Shown: positions 27,225 to 53,190 of the stretch, in pieces
How positions within the stretch are numbered: the stretch's first letter is position 1
How the letters are laid out: each line of letters begins with the position of its first letter
Assembly: GCF_021917145.1 (NCBI RefSeq)
Contig: NC_061068.1
Span: 5,969,344 to 6,033,343 of the forward strand
DNA: 64,000 nt
Direction of reading: 5' to 3'
DNA from: Hypomesus transpacificus
Taxonomy: Eukaryota > Chordata > Actinopteri > Osmeriformes > Osmeridae
Translations under genes and position numbers: made by a program
Notes under the pieces: generated by a model
Databases searched by the model: none
Seen by the model: only the letters and a program-made list of their open reading frames with translations
What the model was told of the DNA's origin: nothing

Positions 27225-27290
27225 TTTACATTTACATTTATTCATTTAGCAGACGCTTTTATCCAAAGGGACTTCCAAGAGAGAGCTTTA
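27225..27290 (-). mobile_element. SINE tail fragment
   Basis: CATTTATTCATTTAGCAGAC and the following CGCTTTTATCC are the reverse complement of the conserved fish SINE 3' tail. Its tRNA head is not recognisable to the right. Confidence 0.55.
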
Positions 27291-27739
27291 CAAAAGTGTA
27301 TAGGTCACTGATCATAATAACGAGATAGCCCCTAACATTTCGGGCAGCCAAAACATGAAGCATACATTGTAAAAACCACCAAGTGCCAAAGGAAAGAACC
27401 ATAAGAGCATGTAGTTAAACAAGTTAGAAATAAACAACATGAACCTCAAAAAGTGTACCTGTAGAAAAGCTAATTTTAAAATTAATTTTCCTCTGTCTTT
27501 ATTTAAAACATTCGTTATAATGATTGAATTGGGACATTCGCGAAATTATGTTCTAAAATGGATTCATGGATGCTCATGTAGGCTAACGTGTTTGCAATTG
27601 TGCATTCTGTAAAAGCTAAAGTTGCAAATGAACGCAGGTTACTCACTGTTTGTCTGTGTGCAGTCAACACATTTGATCAATTTTTTGTGTCAGTTTCCCA
27701 GCACTTTTTATGTGAATTTCTAGAGCAATACAGAAGGCA

Positions 27740-28190
27740 TGGCATCGTGATGGGGAACGACAATCAGTCCTTGCAATATCCTCATTCAGATTCTGGATGG
27801 CCTGAGGGTAGAATATGTCAGGGCCTCTGGATAGATAGATCCTACTCCCCAACCACAGAAGAGATAAGGTGCCGTTATATTGGATTGGGCCTACTGGAAT
27901 CCTTAATGATTCTGCTGACTTTAGTCCTGCACTGCACCGTTTAGCGTAGATGTCTTGAAGGTGTGGTAGGCTACTCCTCCAGCACTTCTGCTGACCGTAA
28001 ACCTTCCCTGTCAGGATGCTCTCGATGGTGCACGTATAGATATTACGGAGTATGTGGGGAGACAATTAATTTCCTGAAATGTCTGATGTAGTACAGTCTC
28101 TGCCATGTCTTCCTCACCACAGTGTCTGTGTTACACAACCAGGTCAGGTCCTTCGTAATTTCAACACCAATTTACGTAAAGTTATCCACC
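27740..28190 (-). mobile_element. Degraded LINE reverse-transcriptase fragment
   Basis: Minus-strand frames encode broken pieces resembling the C-terminal end of fish non-LTR retrotransposon ORF2 proteins. Near 28060-28180 they read GVEITKDLTW and RLYYIRHFRK; further on IYTCTIESILTG, LQDIYAKRC and DIFYPQAIQ. The order is that of the intact family, but stops and frame changes separate the parts, so it is a dead 3' remnant. Confidence 0.7.
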
Positions 28191-28547
28191 CTCCCCATAG
28201 GGACATCTACGGCCTTCAATGCCCTCTTGCAAGAGTACGTAGTATGAGGTCAGGTCATTAGTCAAAATTTGATTTTTGTAAATTGGGCTATGCATTTCTT
28301 TATTGGGCCCCATCAACCACACTAACTTTGAAAAAGGTGCTCAATTTGATGCAGGTGGGTATCATGCACCTCACTTGTGTCAGAACTTTTAACTAACTCA
28401 GAAGTACTCCTGAAATCAATTATTCTACACCTAAGTATAGGCTACGTCATGAAAAACAGTCCTTAGTCCTATAAAAAAAAGGGCCTAAAAAAAGGTAATC
28501 TAATCAGGAGACATTCTAAGAATTTATCGAAGTGAATCAAGTACATA

Positions 28548-28749
28548 CCTTTATTTTGAAAGACAATCCGCCTGCGCCGGAAGTCTCACTGTCAGAACTG
28601 TCAGTGCTGTTAGTAAATGGGTGTATGGTATTGGAGTTAAAACTCTTCGAATCGCAGTCTAGTGCCGGGTGAGTAAATGGAAGTTTTCTTTTGGTGATAA
28701 AATTAACCGTGAATGCTAAGTTGTTCGTTTTATATTTGAATACAGACAT
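28548..28749 (-). CDS. Unassigned coding-like exon (67 codons)
   Basis: An ATG at 28749 opens a 67-codon frame that ends at a consensus donor (AAATAAAG|GTATGT, intron starting at 28547). The product begins MSVFKYKTNNLAFTVNF and ends in a Ser/Asp-rich NSTDSSDSETSGAGGLSFK segment. I do not recognise the family. It sits head-to-head with C1orf159, close to a likely shared promoter. Its donor is in the right phase to join the acceptor at CAACAG (about 24781) in front of the IHO1 start exon, which would give IHO1 an N-terminal extension of about 70 residues. It may instead belong to a separate small gene or be chance. Confidence 0.4.
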
Positions 28750-29019
28750 ATTTGAATGGCATTCGCCTGTGTCAACAACATGTGAGTTAGCTCCCAGTAG
28801 CTAGCTTGGAGACACAAACAACTATCTAACCTAGCTATCTTGTTAAACTGGATGTTCTTGATTGTAGACTGTGTATCCATTGAGTCATTGGCATTGTCTA
28901 ACTGTTGCTGCTCCCAAATTGTTGTTGTGAAATTGATATTTATTATTTCCCAGAGGTTTTCTAGTTTGATTTGTTGGTGACTGACAATCTAATATTTTTC
29001 CAGCTTCAAGCCACCAATA

Positions 29020-30778
<1,759 letters not shown>

Positions 30779-32643
30779 AGCGAAGAGCAGATCATGTGTG
30801 CCAACAGTAAGGCATGTTAACAGCATTGGTTGGCATGTCTTTCATCTGCAACATTGCCACAACCTTCTTTGTTTGCTCGTTTTTTGTGAATAGTACATAC
30901 TTTTTAAATTGTATTTTTTTCAGTATGCATATTTCGCTTTGGGCCAAAGTAGTTTTTACATTATCCTCCATTGTGGATAGTGAATGACCTATGAGTGAGT
31001 AATTTGTAGTCAAAGCTCTGAACCAAATTGGATGTATTATTATGTATTGTTTTGCAGCACACATGCACAATAAGAAAGTAAATCAAAGAAAGGGCACTTG
31101 AAATTGACCTGGCAAATTTCAGTTCAGTTGGACCCATTGTTGTTTTGTAAACATTAAATACCCTTATGCCTATGTACTGGATTGGTATAAGGTTGGGTTG
31201 AACTACATTACATTCTCTGGAATCTTAAATAGATGTTCAGATGAAGTTCTACTTTTTATTTATCATTACAGACATTACTTGAATTTCATTTCAGCACTGA
31301 CAAGGAGCTTCAATTGTGAATGTTTGTACGTGAGACATTTTGCCAAACTGTGTTGAGATGTTTGTCTTTAAAGGTAAATGCACATACACATTGCTGTGCC
31401 ATTTGTGTTTGCTTAAAGTTTTTATAAGGAAAAATGTGGTGATAATTCAGAATTGAGATGATAGTATTGGATATTGAATTGGTATCCTGTGGCCTTATAC
31501 AGCACATTCTTAAATCAATAATCCAGTGATTTTTACTAATAGCAAGTTTGGGGGCAGAACACATGTTGGCTTTGGGTCATTTGGAGTTCCATGCTGTGTT
31601 TATAGGTGAATCTTGTGAAGTTGTTAATCACAGAATAGGAACCACTGATGGGATTTCATTCAAAGGAGTATTGATCTTTTGCGTAGAGATTAGCTGTTGT
31701 ACAGCCATTCTACAATTGTACATATGTACATACAGGTTTTATACAAATGATTTATTTGTGTTTTTTGTAATGTAATTTTTCTAGTTTTAATCATCATGAA
31801 GTATGTTCTGAAGAGTCTGTATTGTTTACAGGATTAAAGCACCTTTATTTTAATCTCCCATTATGTCTCTATTATGTATTGACTGTTAAGCCAAACAAAG
31901 AATTTATGCTTTTTCTTTTACCAATACTCACTCCCATCCATTTGCTGAGTCATCTTTATCAGTTTTTTCCCAACCTTCCTGCCTAGTCTGCTGGCCCAAG
32001 AGAGATTGGGGAATTAAAATTAGCTTCCTTATCTATCTACCTATTGGAGAATTGTGAGCAGGTGAAATTTCACAACAGTAAGAGAGAAGGCAAGAAACTT
32101 TGTTGCTGAGGACAGGACATTCTATGTTGCTATGATGATGACAATGCTACATTCATTTCAAACAATGCCCAAATCAAATATTTCTCTCAGAGCCACCCTC
32201 ACAGACACCCAATACCAAACTTCAAAGGTAAGGACTTAAGAAGTTCTGTGAAACGGTACAGATCTGTCAAAATATCGTGGCTCAATAAAATGTAGTTGAC
32301 AGATGACTGAATACGTTGAAGATAATATTCTATCTGGTTTTGATAATCTTTTTAATGGAACATTCTATGTTTCAATAATATTTAACAATATTTTATATAA
32401 TTGTTTACAGTGCCTATCTACAGGAGATTGGAAGAAGCGGGGAGAAGTTAATAATTAATATATCACATACACTATTGGAACCGAATGTTCACCTTCCTTA
32501 TGCTGGGCCTCAAACCTTAGCAACAAATCCAAACTGCTCCAATTGTATTACTGTGGTGACATTGCTGACTGCTTACTCAATGCCGTTTTAATGCACTTGC
32601 ATCTTTCAGGCGCTCTTTTTAAATGTACACCTGAGGACGAGCA
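30779..32643. other. C1orf159 3' region and RNF223 upstream region
   Basis: This is the likely 3'UTR of C1orf159 and the intergenic segment. A splice acceptor (GCATCTTTCAG) ends near 32610 before the RNF223 ATG, so RNF223 has an upstream 5'UTR exon, possibly around 32000-32240. No other coding potential is convincing. Confidence 0.55.
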
Positions 32644-33231
32644 ATGCAGAGCCAGGAAGTCTGGCATACAAACATAACTTCAGTGGAAGATGAGCCTGAC
32701 CATCCAGGGGTCAAACCAGAATGCTCAATCTGTTTCAACGCTTATGACGATGTCTTAAAGACACCCAAGATGCTGGACTGTACCCACACATTTTGCCTGG
32801 AATGTGTCTCTCAGGTCATGGCTGTGTCTGTGGAACAGGAGGGGGTCGAGATTCTCTGTCCTCTCTGCAGGCATCCCACATCTATTCCTGAGAGGGGCCC
32901 ACAGGCCCTACTTACCAGCCAGGAAGTATTGACCAGGCTGCCCAGCCACCTGCAGCAGGACGTGAGGGTGTGGATAGAATGGAAGAAGATGTGCTGCACA
33001 AACCATCCCACGGACCCCTTGACCTGTATTTGTATGGAAACTGTAATAATTTGGATGGGCAGTCAGATCGGCTCCTTCCTTAGGATGTTTTTATTAATGA
33101 TGCTGTTTCTGCTGATGTATATTTTTATGTCGGTGCTCTGTCCCACCGGCATTCTCAACTGTCGTAGACACAACATGACTGCCATTTGGAAGTCCTCCAC
33201 AAACACCCTTTACCCTGCCACACTGCCATAG
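32644..33231 (+). CDS. rnf223: RING finger protein 223, probable membrane-bound E3 ligase
   Basis: Single-exon coding region of 195 residues. A C3HC4 RING lies at the N-terminus with ligands C27, C30, C46, H48, C51, C54, C72 and C75 ([13 protein letters not shown] and CPLC are visible), typical of E2-binding ubiquitin ligases. A hydrophobic helix at about 142-166 ([20 protein letters not shown]) anchors the protein. This architecture and its place next to C1orf159 identify RNF223, which is also adjacent in human. The protein is somewhat shorter than the human one (about 249). An AATAAA lies at 33247-33252, only about 15 bases after the stop, so the 3'UTR is very short. Substrates are unknown. 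Confidence 0.85.
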   Translation: MQSQEVWHTNITSVEDEPDHPGVKPECSICFNAYDDVLKTPKMLDCTHTFCLECVSQVMAVSVEQEGVEILCPLCRHPTSIPERGPQALLTSQEVLTRLPSHLQQDVRVWIEWKKMCCTNHPTDPLTCICMETVIIWMGSQIGSFLRMFLLMMLFLLMYIFMSVLCPTGILNCRRHNMTAIWKSSTNTLYPATLP

Positions 33232-35336
33232 TTAGTAATGACTTCAAATAAAATATGACAAATCTTCATGTCTAAGTCAAATGCTTTCTCTCAGAACTGC
33301 AGACAGATTATACAACTTGAACACAATGACACCCCCTGATTTAAAAAAAGAAAACAAGATACAGAACACTTTAATTATCACCAGGTAAGCAAATTTGAGT
33401 TTTTTTCCCAGAAGCTTGAATCTTATGTTGCTAGGATATGTATATGCTCCCTGCTTTTGTGATGGCGATGTTCTGCACTTAGAACATCGCCTTATCCAAT
33501 ACGCGTGTCCACTACAGCGTTTTTTAACGCTCTGCACCGCTTGCATTCCCACAGTACACCACGCTCAGGGGCGTGTTAGACAACTTAATACAGAGTTGTA
33601 GTTCTCTAAGGTCACTGTTGTAATCATGGCCAAGCATGCAGACTTGGGTTCATGTAGGCTACTCACAATATCGATCAAAATACCGCTTTTACACAACATT
33701 TGTGTAAAAAGATGATATTTTACAAGTGCAAGATTACAATAGAATACATGTTGTCTTTATTATGTGTATGCGTTTTAGAGTCTTCCCCATAGTCTTCCCC
33801 CATCCACCAAAATGCTATCTGATACTATTTTAAGATTGGATGTACAGCATGTTAGTTTATACTGCAAACATTTTGATTGGTGAGAGGACATTCTCCGGAA
33901 GTGGTCATAAATGCCATATAGAATGTTTTACTATTTTTATTTAGTGCTGTAAATATATAAAACTATTCACAGCCCAACTGGGCGAGATAAGCATTTCCCT
34001 ATACCTTTGTTTTTACAAATTCATGCAACCGTTATTACACATTTTTAATTATTCATCTTATAAACTGTTTTTTAGACAGGTCATGGTATCAGCTTGACAC
34101 GTCAGACATGAAACAACAGTATATCAAAACACAACATAATTTTCAGACTGATGCTCTGTGAATTACTTTAGTTCGATTCTAGCGTTGTAAAATAAATGGA
34201 GGCACTTTTTCACTGTCCTTCAACAGTATATCAGTGTGCCTTACATTGCTTCTTGTACAGGGTAAAGGTGAATTGAACAATGTACTGCAATTGAAATTAC
34301 CTTTACAAACTCCAGAGGGCCTCTATTTAAAGGACTGAAATGTTACACCTCTGGGAGGGCAAAGCTTCTAAGGACGCCACTACATGTGACTAGACACATT
34401 GCTCTATTTATAATGGTTGAATGGCAAGGCCTCACTCCCACACACAAGGGTATGGGGACACAGGAGGATGGCCCTGCAAAGAGAGTCAACTGAAAGCTTG
34501 GATCTGGAACTTGTCTGCCTCGGCAACAGGTAGGCTGCCTTGTTACACCCAGAGCAGAATAAACACATTGGTACTGTGTAACTATGTTGGATATGTTAAC
34601 CTTCGTGTGTCCTGTGTGCCTGACCGACAATGGAACATATACACCTATTTAAGGCCACCAACCTGAAACACCACCACAGTACTGTTCATAATTGATTTAT
34701 CCTGGTTGAGTCAACATCACTGTAGATCACCATATGTTTCAATTATGTCAAAAGCTTTGATCAATGAGTGAATAATCCACTATACACTAATACATATCTT
34801 GTTTTTGGCTTATTAGTAGTGCATGAAGAATATGGTGACACTTTTTTATCTATGCTTGTAGATGTGACTGGATGGAAAAATACATGAAAGTTGAGTCAAG
34901 TATTGGTATACCAGATGCTCTTTGGGATCCTTATTGACTCTAGGCCTGTTATGATCTTGTGGACTAGCACAGTTGCTGCAGCAATCAGATCACAAGACTT
35001 GTTTTCCAGGAGTAAGGCCATGTAGTATTTTAGGGCTGTGTTATGGAACCACCATGTTCCTATGGCGCATGTTACCTTTCAGTTTGTTTTCTGCATGGTT
35101 CCAGACATGATATTACAACTTTTGCTCCCCAGCCCTGGAATTACCTTCCGAATTTAATGTTTTTCCCAAAGTGTTCAATTGACATTGCCCTGTTTTACAT
35201 CTTAACTTGCATCTATGGTTGTCATATTGGTTTGAGGAACATTTTACTGAAAGGAAAAGGTAAATTATCTGATCCCCTGACATGAAATGTTAACTTTTTC
35301 ACAGATGCTGGAGCGTGTAAAAAGATTTAGGTAAAA
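33232..35336. other. RNF223-PERM1 intergenic region with PERM1 upstream sequence
   Basis: No coding exon is recognised. A MEF2-type box CTATTTATAA lies at 34404-34413, and a second CTATTTAAAG lies near 34322. Either could serve a muscle promoter, but the transcription start is not defined. A splice acceptor (TTTTTCACAG) near 35304 starts the first coding exon of PERM1. Confidence 0.5.
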
Positions 35337-38300
35337 ATGGATGACTTAGACCACAGTGTACACCTTGCAGAGCAGGACTGGGAGGGCTTCAATGAAGACA
35401 GTGAGGAATGCTGCCTCCTGCCGCCCACTCTTGCAGGCCCGGATGATTCTAGCTTGAGTGACTCAGAAGATTTAGAAGGTGCAGCAAACCCTGTTGTAGA
35501 CATAAGCAATCATGAGCCGAAGCAGATCGCTTGTACAAAGACCCCGCCATCTGAGCCTAATGTCGAGGGACTCAGAAAGGCAGACGAGGGTTGCACAATC
35601 CTGCAATTGCAATCCTGTCAGACAGGGCTTGGAGACACACAACCAGATAATCCACCAGATACACCTGGAAAGGTCAGTGCTCCCCTGAAGATGAGTGGGA
35701 TCCTGACCATTTCCTCTGAGTCACAAAGGCCATATAAAAGTCATATTGATCACTCTGAGAAAAATGCTGCTACTAAAGAGTTAACGACAATAAAAAGAGC
35801 TGAGCAGGACATAGAAGTAACAGACAAGAGCATCACCGATGATCAAATGTTCATGGAGCAGAGTGTGATGGCTGAACCAGTTTGTGATGAAGAATCATTT
35901 AACCATGCTGGTGGTGCTAGCAGTGGCTTCTCAGATTTGACAGATCTCAAAGCAATTTGTGAAAACAAGCAGAAGGAGGGTGGAACATCAAGCACATTGT
36001 CATCAGGCATAATTTCAGAGTCAGCGTCACCAAACCGTCAACATGCAGAGCTGAACAAAAACCCGGAGCTGTTGTGCTGTCCAGATCAAGCAGCATGTGA
36101 TAGTGACAGCTGTGAGGCCCCTAGAGGAGAGAAGGAGCGTTGGTTTGTGACTGTGAATGACAGTAGCCTACGACAGAGACGGCAGGCTGCCCCCTTGGCA
36201 AAAAAAAAAAGAAGAAAAAAACTTGTAAAGATTTGTAGGAGCTCTGATGACAATGCCAGTACCTACGACTCAACAGATAATCCCTACAAATGTGGCCCAG
36301 GGTTGAAAAAAGATAGAGCTCATGAATCTGAGGTAGAAGACATGGAAAACGTTCCCCAATCACACCATAATTCAACGGCACAACCAACCTCTACCATATA
36401 TACAGATCTTTCAAATGGACAACTTTTTTTGGACCTAAAACAAATTACTACAACCTCTCCTTCATTTGAGGATGAAATCTCTTCAGAGTTCCCCTCAGAT
36501 GGCATTGATGACTCTAACATTTTAATTGTTAAACATGACTTAACTGACAGCTTAGAACAGATGGTAACCCATGGAGTACTCACAGACAACAATGTGACAT
36601 TTACACATATAAATGAAAATGCACTTACAATGGACAGCACTGATTCTCAGGAATTAAAAGACGACACAGACTTCTTTTCCACTGCCAGCTTTGATTCTGA
36701 TGAATATTTTTTAGCTACAGATTCTGCCGAGGAACCTCAGCAACTGCTTCATGAAGCACAATGGCGTCTTTCACTGATGACACAAAACATTGTATCAGAA
36801 TACACTTTCTCTGCCTCAAGCACCTCCTCAACCCAACAAATTACTGTAGCTAATTTACAGTCAGATGTGGATGAAGACTTGCCACAAGAACATGAAAGTT
36901 ACGAGGACACATCTGATCGCACTTACTTTGACTCTGACAAAACATGTCCACACATTGTACACAGTAACCACCCAATGCCACCAGACAGCTCAATGACATG
37001 TGATTCTTCACACCGCTCACTGTCTGATACAAAGATGGAAAAAACGGTTGATGAAGATCGTAAACTTCTGGCATTGGATGCAGATAGATGTCCCACTCCT
37101 CTTCTTCCTACTGTAACAGTGACCCCTTGCTCTGTTCCTGAAAGCCCTGAAATATATAGCCCTGAATACACCCCATTAGTCCCCACTCGACCAGTGTATG
37201 CCATCTCTGCATTCTGGGATGAAATGGAAAAATTGACAATAAAGGACATCTTACAACTTAGGCAAACTAGAAGCCCATCACCAATAAGAGAGGCACATCA
37301 GCTTCCGACAACCGCAGGAGAACAAGTGGATGTCATAGATACTCATGTGCTGGACAATTCCATAGCTGATTCAACAGAATACCTTTTAACAGATGGCCCT
37401 CAAGTGGACCCATCAGATACTGCAGACTCAGATTATTTTACACACCTTGATGACTCCAAACCAGACCGTTCAAGCTGTGAATTTTCTACCTTCTCTGATT
37501 TTGATGAGGAATACATGCAGTTTATTGGAGCCAGCACAAATCCCAGTCCTGAGCCACAGGATTTAAAACTCCAAGGTCAAATGTCAAACGAACTTATGTA
37601 CTATAAAGGATCCTTAAAGGAGGAAGACATGGACCTTGGGAAACAAGGGAACCATGTTGATGTTGAACAACAAACAGTACAGGGCTTTGGAGACTGCATT
37701 CCAAATTCTCTCTTTTCAGACAATAATACATTTCTAAGAGGGCTGACAAAAAGCAAAAGCATGCGCAATGTAAATGCCTTTGAAATGGAGGTGCAGCTAA
37801 AGGACATTTCTTTGCATTCAATACTTGAACAGGCAGAAATAAGTTTGATTCACAGCACCTGCCAGGTCTTTGAGGAAAACCCGTTCCTTGAAGTGAATGG
37901 CACCATCACACCCAGAACAAGATCGCCCTCTCCAATTTTCACAAATGTTGATATTATAGATCAGCAATATCAGATCTCCTTCCCAGAGGTATTTGAATGT
38001 CTTTTTGAAGATGATGAGCCAAGAGATAACCGCACAGCACTTATCTACGACCCGCAAAGCACGTCACTGCCTGAGATATCCAACTGCCGTCTCTCAAAGT
38101 ATGGAGGTGAAATGTTACTCTCTCCTCTTCAGCTGTCCCAGGGCAACAAAGGAGAACCTATTCCTATTTTCTCTTGCTCTCACTCAGCTCCTAGAGATCT
38201 CACCTTCCCAGAGCTGGATTATCTCTTGTTTCCACTTGACACATACGCTGAGTCTGAGGGGGAGGATGATAGCTCACCTATCCGAGTGGTGACTCGTGAT

Positions 38301-39124
38301 GACATCCAGTCCCAACACGCTGGGTCCACCACAACAGCCTCATATGGGTATCAACAACTCTTTAACAGGGATGTCTGGCAGATGGATTGGAAAAGGTTGC
38401 TCTCTTTGAGGAGAATCCGCTTCCCGGGGAAAGGTAGCAGCTGGTGTAGAAGGTCAGGCGCCTGGGTGTTCCCACCTGCATCCCATAGGAAATTGACAGA
38501 TATTGATACTGACAACCAAGTCACTGAAATGGTCAAGACTAGGATCACTTCAATGCCTCCTCAAGTAATACAACTTGGGCAACAGATTTTCAGAGAACTT
38601 TCTGAACAGCACAGGCGATTTAACGCTCTACAGACATCTGTCTTGATAACAAGTAAGTGTAACTCCCTGTGGGAATATGTGCTACAAAACTGAAAGAGGC
38701 ATTAATTGCATGCAGGAGAATGTATGTTTCCATCCCACTTATATTCATCTTTGTCATAGGGAGAGATGGCCTCCACTTTGCTCTAAAGCAGTCAGACATG
38801 TGTCTGGTCTGCATTGCCTTTGCCTCCTGGGTTCTGAGGTCCACTGATCCCCAGGCAGTAGATGCTTGGAAAGCAGGTAAATACAACAATCCAAATAACA
38901 TGCAATTGTAGTAAAAAAAAAAGATCTTTCTCAAGGTCTTTTTTTCACTTTACTATATTTGTATTTGACTATGCACTATGCATCCAAATTTACTGTTTTA
39001 CAAGTGGATTGTGGTCACTCATAATTTTTTTAAACTATGTTCAGCCCTGCTAGCAAATGTGAGTGCAATATCTGCAATCCAGTACCTGCGGCGATACATG
39101 AGGACAACTGAAGAGGAGCCATGA
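35337..39124 (+). CDS. perm1: PERM1 (PGC-1 and ERR-induced regulator in muscle 1)
   Basis: Muscle regulator of oxidative metabolism and mitochondrial biogenesis, itself induced by PGC-1/ERR in mammals. One giant exon (35337-38652), then 38760-38876 and 39045-39124, join in frame to 1,170 residues, longer than human PERM1 (about 790). The N-terminus MDDLDHSVHLAEQDWEGFNE resembles the human start, where the same acidic pattern surrounds an aromatic EW motif. The long middle is acidic and disordered, with one strongly basic patch AKKKRRKKLVK (about residues 286-296). Leucine motifs such as TIKDILQLRQ and KDISLHSILEQ may be nuclear-receptor contacts. The best conserved part is C-terminal: a hydrophobic CLVCIAFASWVL helix followed by VSAISAIQYLRRY. 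The basic patch is encoded by a run of 11 A at 36200-36210. AATAAA lies at 40074. Confidence 0.9.
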
Positions 39125-41291
39125 TATGTACAACATTTAGAAAGGAAACCTTTCCAGACGTTTTCACTTTTGTATATCTGTAGCTGGTTGCTGGTGTGAT
39201 CCATATACATTTTTATACTAATACAAAAATAGCATAGGATCAAATGATCCAGTGCCTAAAGTTGGAGAGGTGTAAAGGCATGTTGTAAGTCATACTAATC
39301 CTTCCAGTTTGGGAATAATAAGTGACAAGTTTTGCATCCAAGCATAGTATCAAACATTCTTTAAAAGCAGAACTAGCAGGGCTGACCTGGGAAGGAGGTT
39401 GGTAGGGACCATACTGTAGAGTAGAACGGTAGGACTGAGAATTGTGACGGACATGAGTGCTTCATACAAAACTGAAAATGATTTATATTAGCATGCATGT
39501 TCAATAATCGAATGTACATTTATGAATTCAAAAACTCACAGAAAACAGTGCAAAGGAGAGGAACCATATATTTTTGTGTAGAACATCTATTTGTAAAACA
39601 TTAATCAGTCTGAAAGTATTTGGATGGTTTAAGTAGGTATTTTGGGAAAAGAATAGGCAGGTTTTTACGTGTCATGCGTCATTGGCAATACATTTGGTGG
39701 AAACATGCCTCAATGTTGCTTCAGTAATGTAGGCATTGCACAGAAATTACCAAATTGGGCAAATGTAATAAATCAAGCCAATATGTACCATGACTTGTAT
39801 GTCAAATAACCGTATGTAATGAGAGTTAATTTTGCAGGAATGATCAGCTGTTTAAGACTCCTGCATAAAGAATGACACTTCTTGCATTGTGTACTTGTTT
39901 AATAATTAATTACTGCCTTGCATAATTATGTACTATTTACATTAACGTAGTATAGCAACATTTACACAATATACATTGATGCTTGCAGCTTGAATAATGC
40001 GTGTCATATGCGTAAAATATGTACCTTGTATTGACTATGAAGTATCTGTGATAGAAATATGTAATCACTAGTCAATAAAACAATGAATCCTTCCCTTCCT
40101 ACTCACTCTCCATTGTGTAAATTCAGCCCTTTCTTCCCAAACATTCTGTGAGTCCACAAGTCTACACTCAACTAAAAACCCCAGGAGCTTGACATCACAA
40201 TAAAGGGTTCCCTAGTCTTCATTGTGTGTTAAATGCCCTCAGCCACATGCCAGTACAACAGTGCTAAATGTAATTGCAGATGTATTTATTCAAATAAATA
40301 CACACTTCATACAATATTTTTTTATATATCATTTCACAAAATTCAAACAGGATTTTTCCATTGGGACACCAAGGTTTAAATACCTTTTATTATCTGTCTA
40401 TCCAAATCTATTATACTGTAGTACTATCTGCATCCATTGTTCTAGACACTTTTTTCTGTCAGGGGTGACGTAAGTTATACTCAATTTACAATGTCTCACC
40501 TTATAAGGCTATATTCGTATATAGCTAAATAATTTAACTTTACTGTGCCAACTTGAAAGTCAAGAGTCCACACCTAATATTAATCATAGTTAATAATATA
40601 GAATATTGAACATATATTATTTACAATCTCAAAAATTAATGAGCAAGAGCTTAGGTTAAATTGTGAAAAGATATCTTGAAATATAAAACTTTAGGATTTA
40701 GACAAATATTTGAATTAGACTGCTAATGTTTTTGTCTAAACACAAACAGTTGAACTTGGTAATCTAGTTTTATAAGAACTTAATGGAAACAGTCATGCAA
40801 GGTTATTACAGTTAATCATTCAAACAGCAAGTTAAATGTTATTCTGTACAAGGAGTTCAGTTAGATTGCTTAGAAATGAAAGGGATGATTCTCTTGGAAT
40901 TCACGGTTTGACAGACGTTGCTTTTCCATGTCATATCTGTTGTGCTTTCCACTGTATGCATTTAGAGACGTAAGCAGGATTCTAATACTACGTTAATAGA
41001 AAAGACTTGTATCTTTTCTAGAAAATAAAAATTGCATAGAAAAAACAGTACAATTCTATGCCACTACTGTAAGTATCAAAGAAAGTATCAAACCATCTAA
41101 CAAACAATGAATGTGAGTTAACCATCCCTCCCTTTAAGTGCTGAACAAGAAACAGGCATACAGATCCACAGATTATTTTTGAGGAAATATATTAAAACCA
41201 TTCAAAAGATACACCAAGATCAATTCTCTTATAATGTCAAAAGTACACAGTTCCTTTGTCTGTTCTGCTATTATGTGCACCATCTGGAATC
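39125..41291. other. Convergent 3'UTRs of PERM1 and RERE
   Basis: PERM1 has a poly(A) signal at 40074-40079 (plus). On the minus strand an AATAAA (TTTATT at 40285-40290) could end RERE about 1 kb past its stop. The two transcripts would then finish about 200 bases apart. The sequence is AT-rich, with no further gene seen. Confidence 0.6.
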
Positions 41292-48558
<7,267 letters not shown>

Positions 48559-49526
48559 GTCGGCGGCTTTTATGATGTGCCTTGTGTTGTCACTGTGCAG
48601 CGGTCGATACAAACTATGCGATTCCCCTATTTCATACTCCTCAAAATGGAGGCTACGGTAGTCGATTTTTTTTCCTACCGCTAAGCTGTGCAATGACCTC
48701 AGCCCTCACGCTCAGCCTTCAAAGTTTTGCTCTGGTAGACATAACTGAGCATGTGCACGGTCGTTAATGGGATCATCTTGGCTGTAGTGTCCACAAAGCA
48801 TTGACCAGCAACCTACCGCCAACAGTGCTTAGGGAGAAAATACTGAACACATTGTAATGGCTGGTTTTTGAAATGCGATGAATGATACTTTGCTGTCTAA
48901 AAAATAAATATTTTGTTATTGTTAATTAATGTTAGCATCTCAGATGTTAGACTGATGCTGTAAAGGACTCAAGTACATTGTCGGAAGAAATAAAGAATAA
49001 ATGTAGACTTGGCCATGAAAAATCTACAAAACTGTAGAATTCTGTATCGTAATAGAATTATGCCCACAGAAACTAATATACACTGAGTTTATTATTCATC
49101 GGAACCACTAACAATTTCGCACAAATGTTTATTTCAAGCAATAGTTAATTTAACCATATCTATAAATGTAGACAGTATACAGTTTCCATTGTTCACAAAT
49201 CTGGCGTCTTCCACAAATATACATAACTTCCTCTTATTATTAACACCGTTAGTCAAATACAGTATACATTGATGATCTTGACTGCAACACTTTCCAATTT
49301 ACAGTGACTATCCATCTGCAGCCTTGTATATCTAGGACAGCAAAGTTTTGACCAAGCATAAACAAATTGTAATACTTTATATTAACAAGAAAGCAGTAAC
49401 ACTTTTCCAATGTCTGTCTTCAGTTGGTCTGCCTAATGTCAGTACTCAGTTACAATAAACTCTGTGTATTCCAGTGAGTGTTTGTGCACGTTTCTGCTGA
49501 TTGTTAAATACTGGAAAGACTCAACT
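48559..49526 (-). promoter_or_regulatory. RERE 5'UTR/promoter and ENO1 3'UTR
   Basis: The segment between the RERE ATG and the ENO1 stop is less than 1 kb. The RERE start exon has 5'UTR to about 48700 (GC-richer, no TATA box). An AATAAA on the minus strand (TTTATT at 49088-49093) is a good ENO1 poly(A) signal. This leaves about 0.4 kb between ENO1 cleavage and the RERE promoter. Confidence 0.6.

Positions 49527-53190
<3,664 letters not shown>

Larger units (their letters stand above)
26725..28547. other. Repeat-rich intergenic region upstream of IHO1
   Basis: Apart from the SINE tail (27225-27290) and LINE remnant (27740-28190) listed separately, no gene is seen. The segment 26760-27220 has several ACTAGCTAGCT-type palindromic bases but no coding exon. 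Confidence 0.5.

Noticed and set aside
35337-39124. Several long minus-strand frames inside PERM1
   Set aside because: They are shadows of the 3.3 kb PERM1 exon in other frames.
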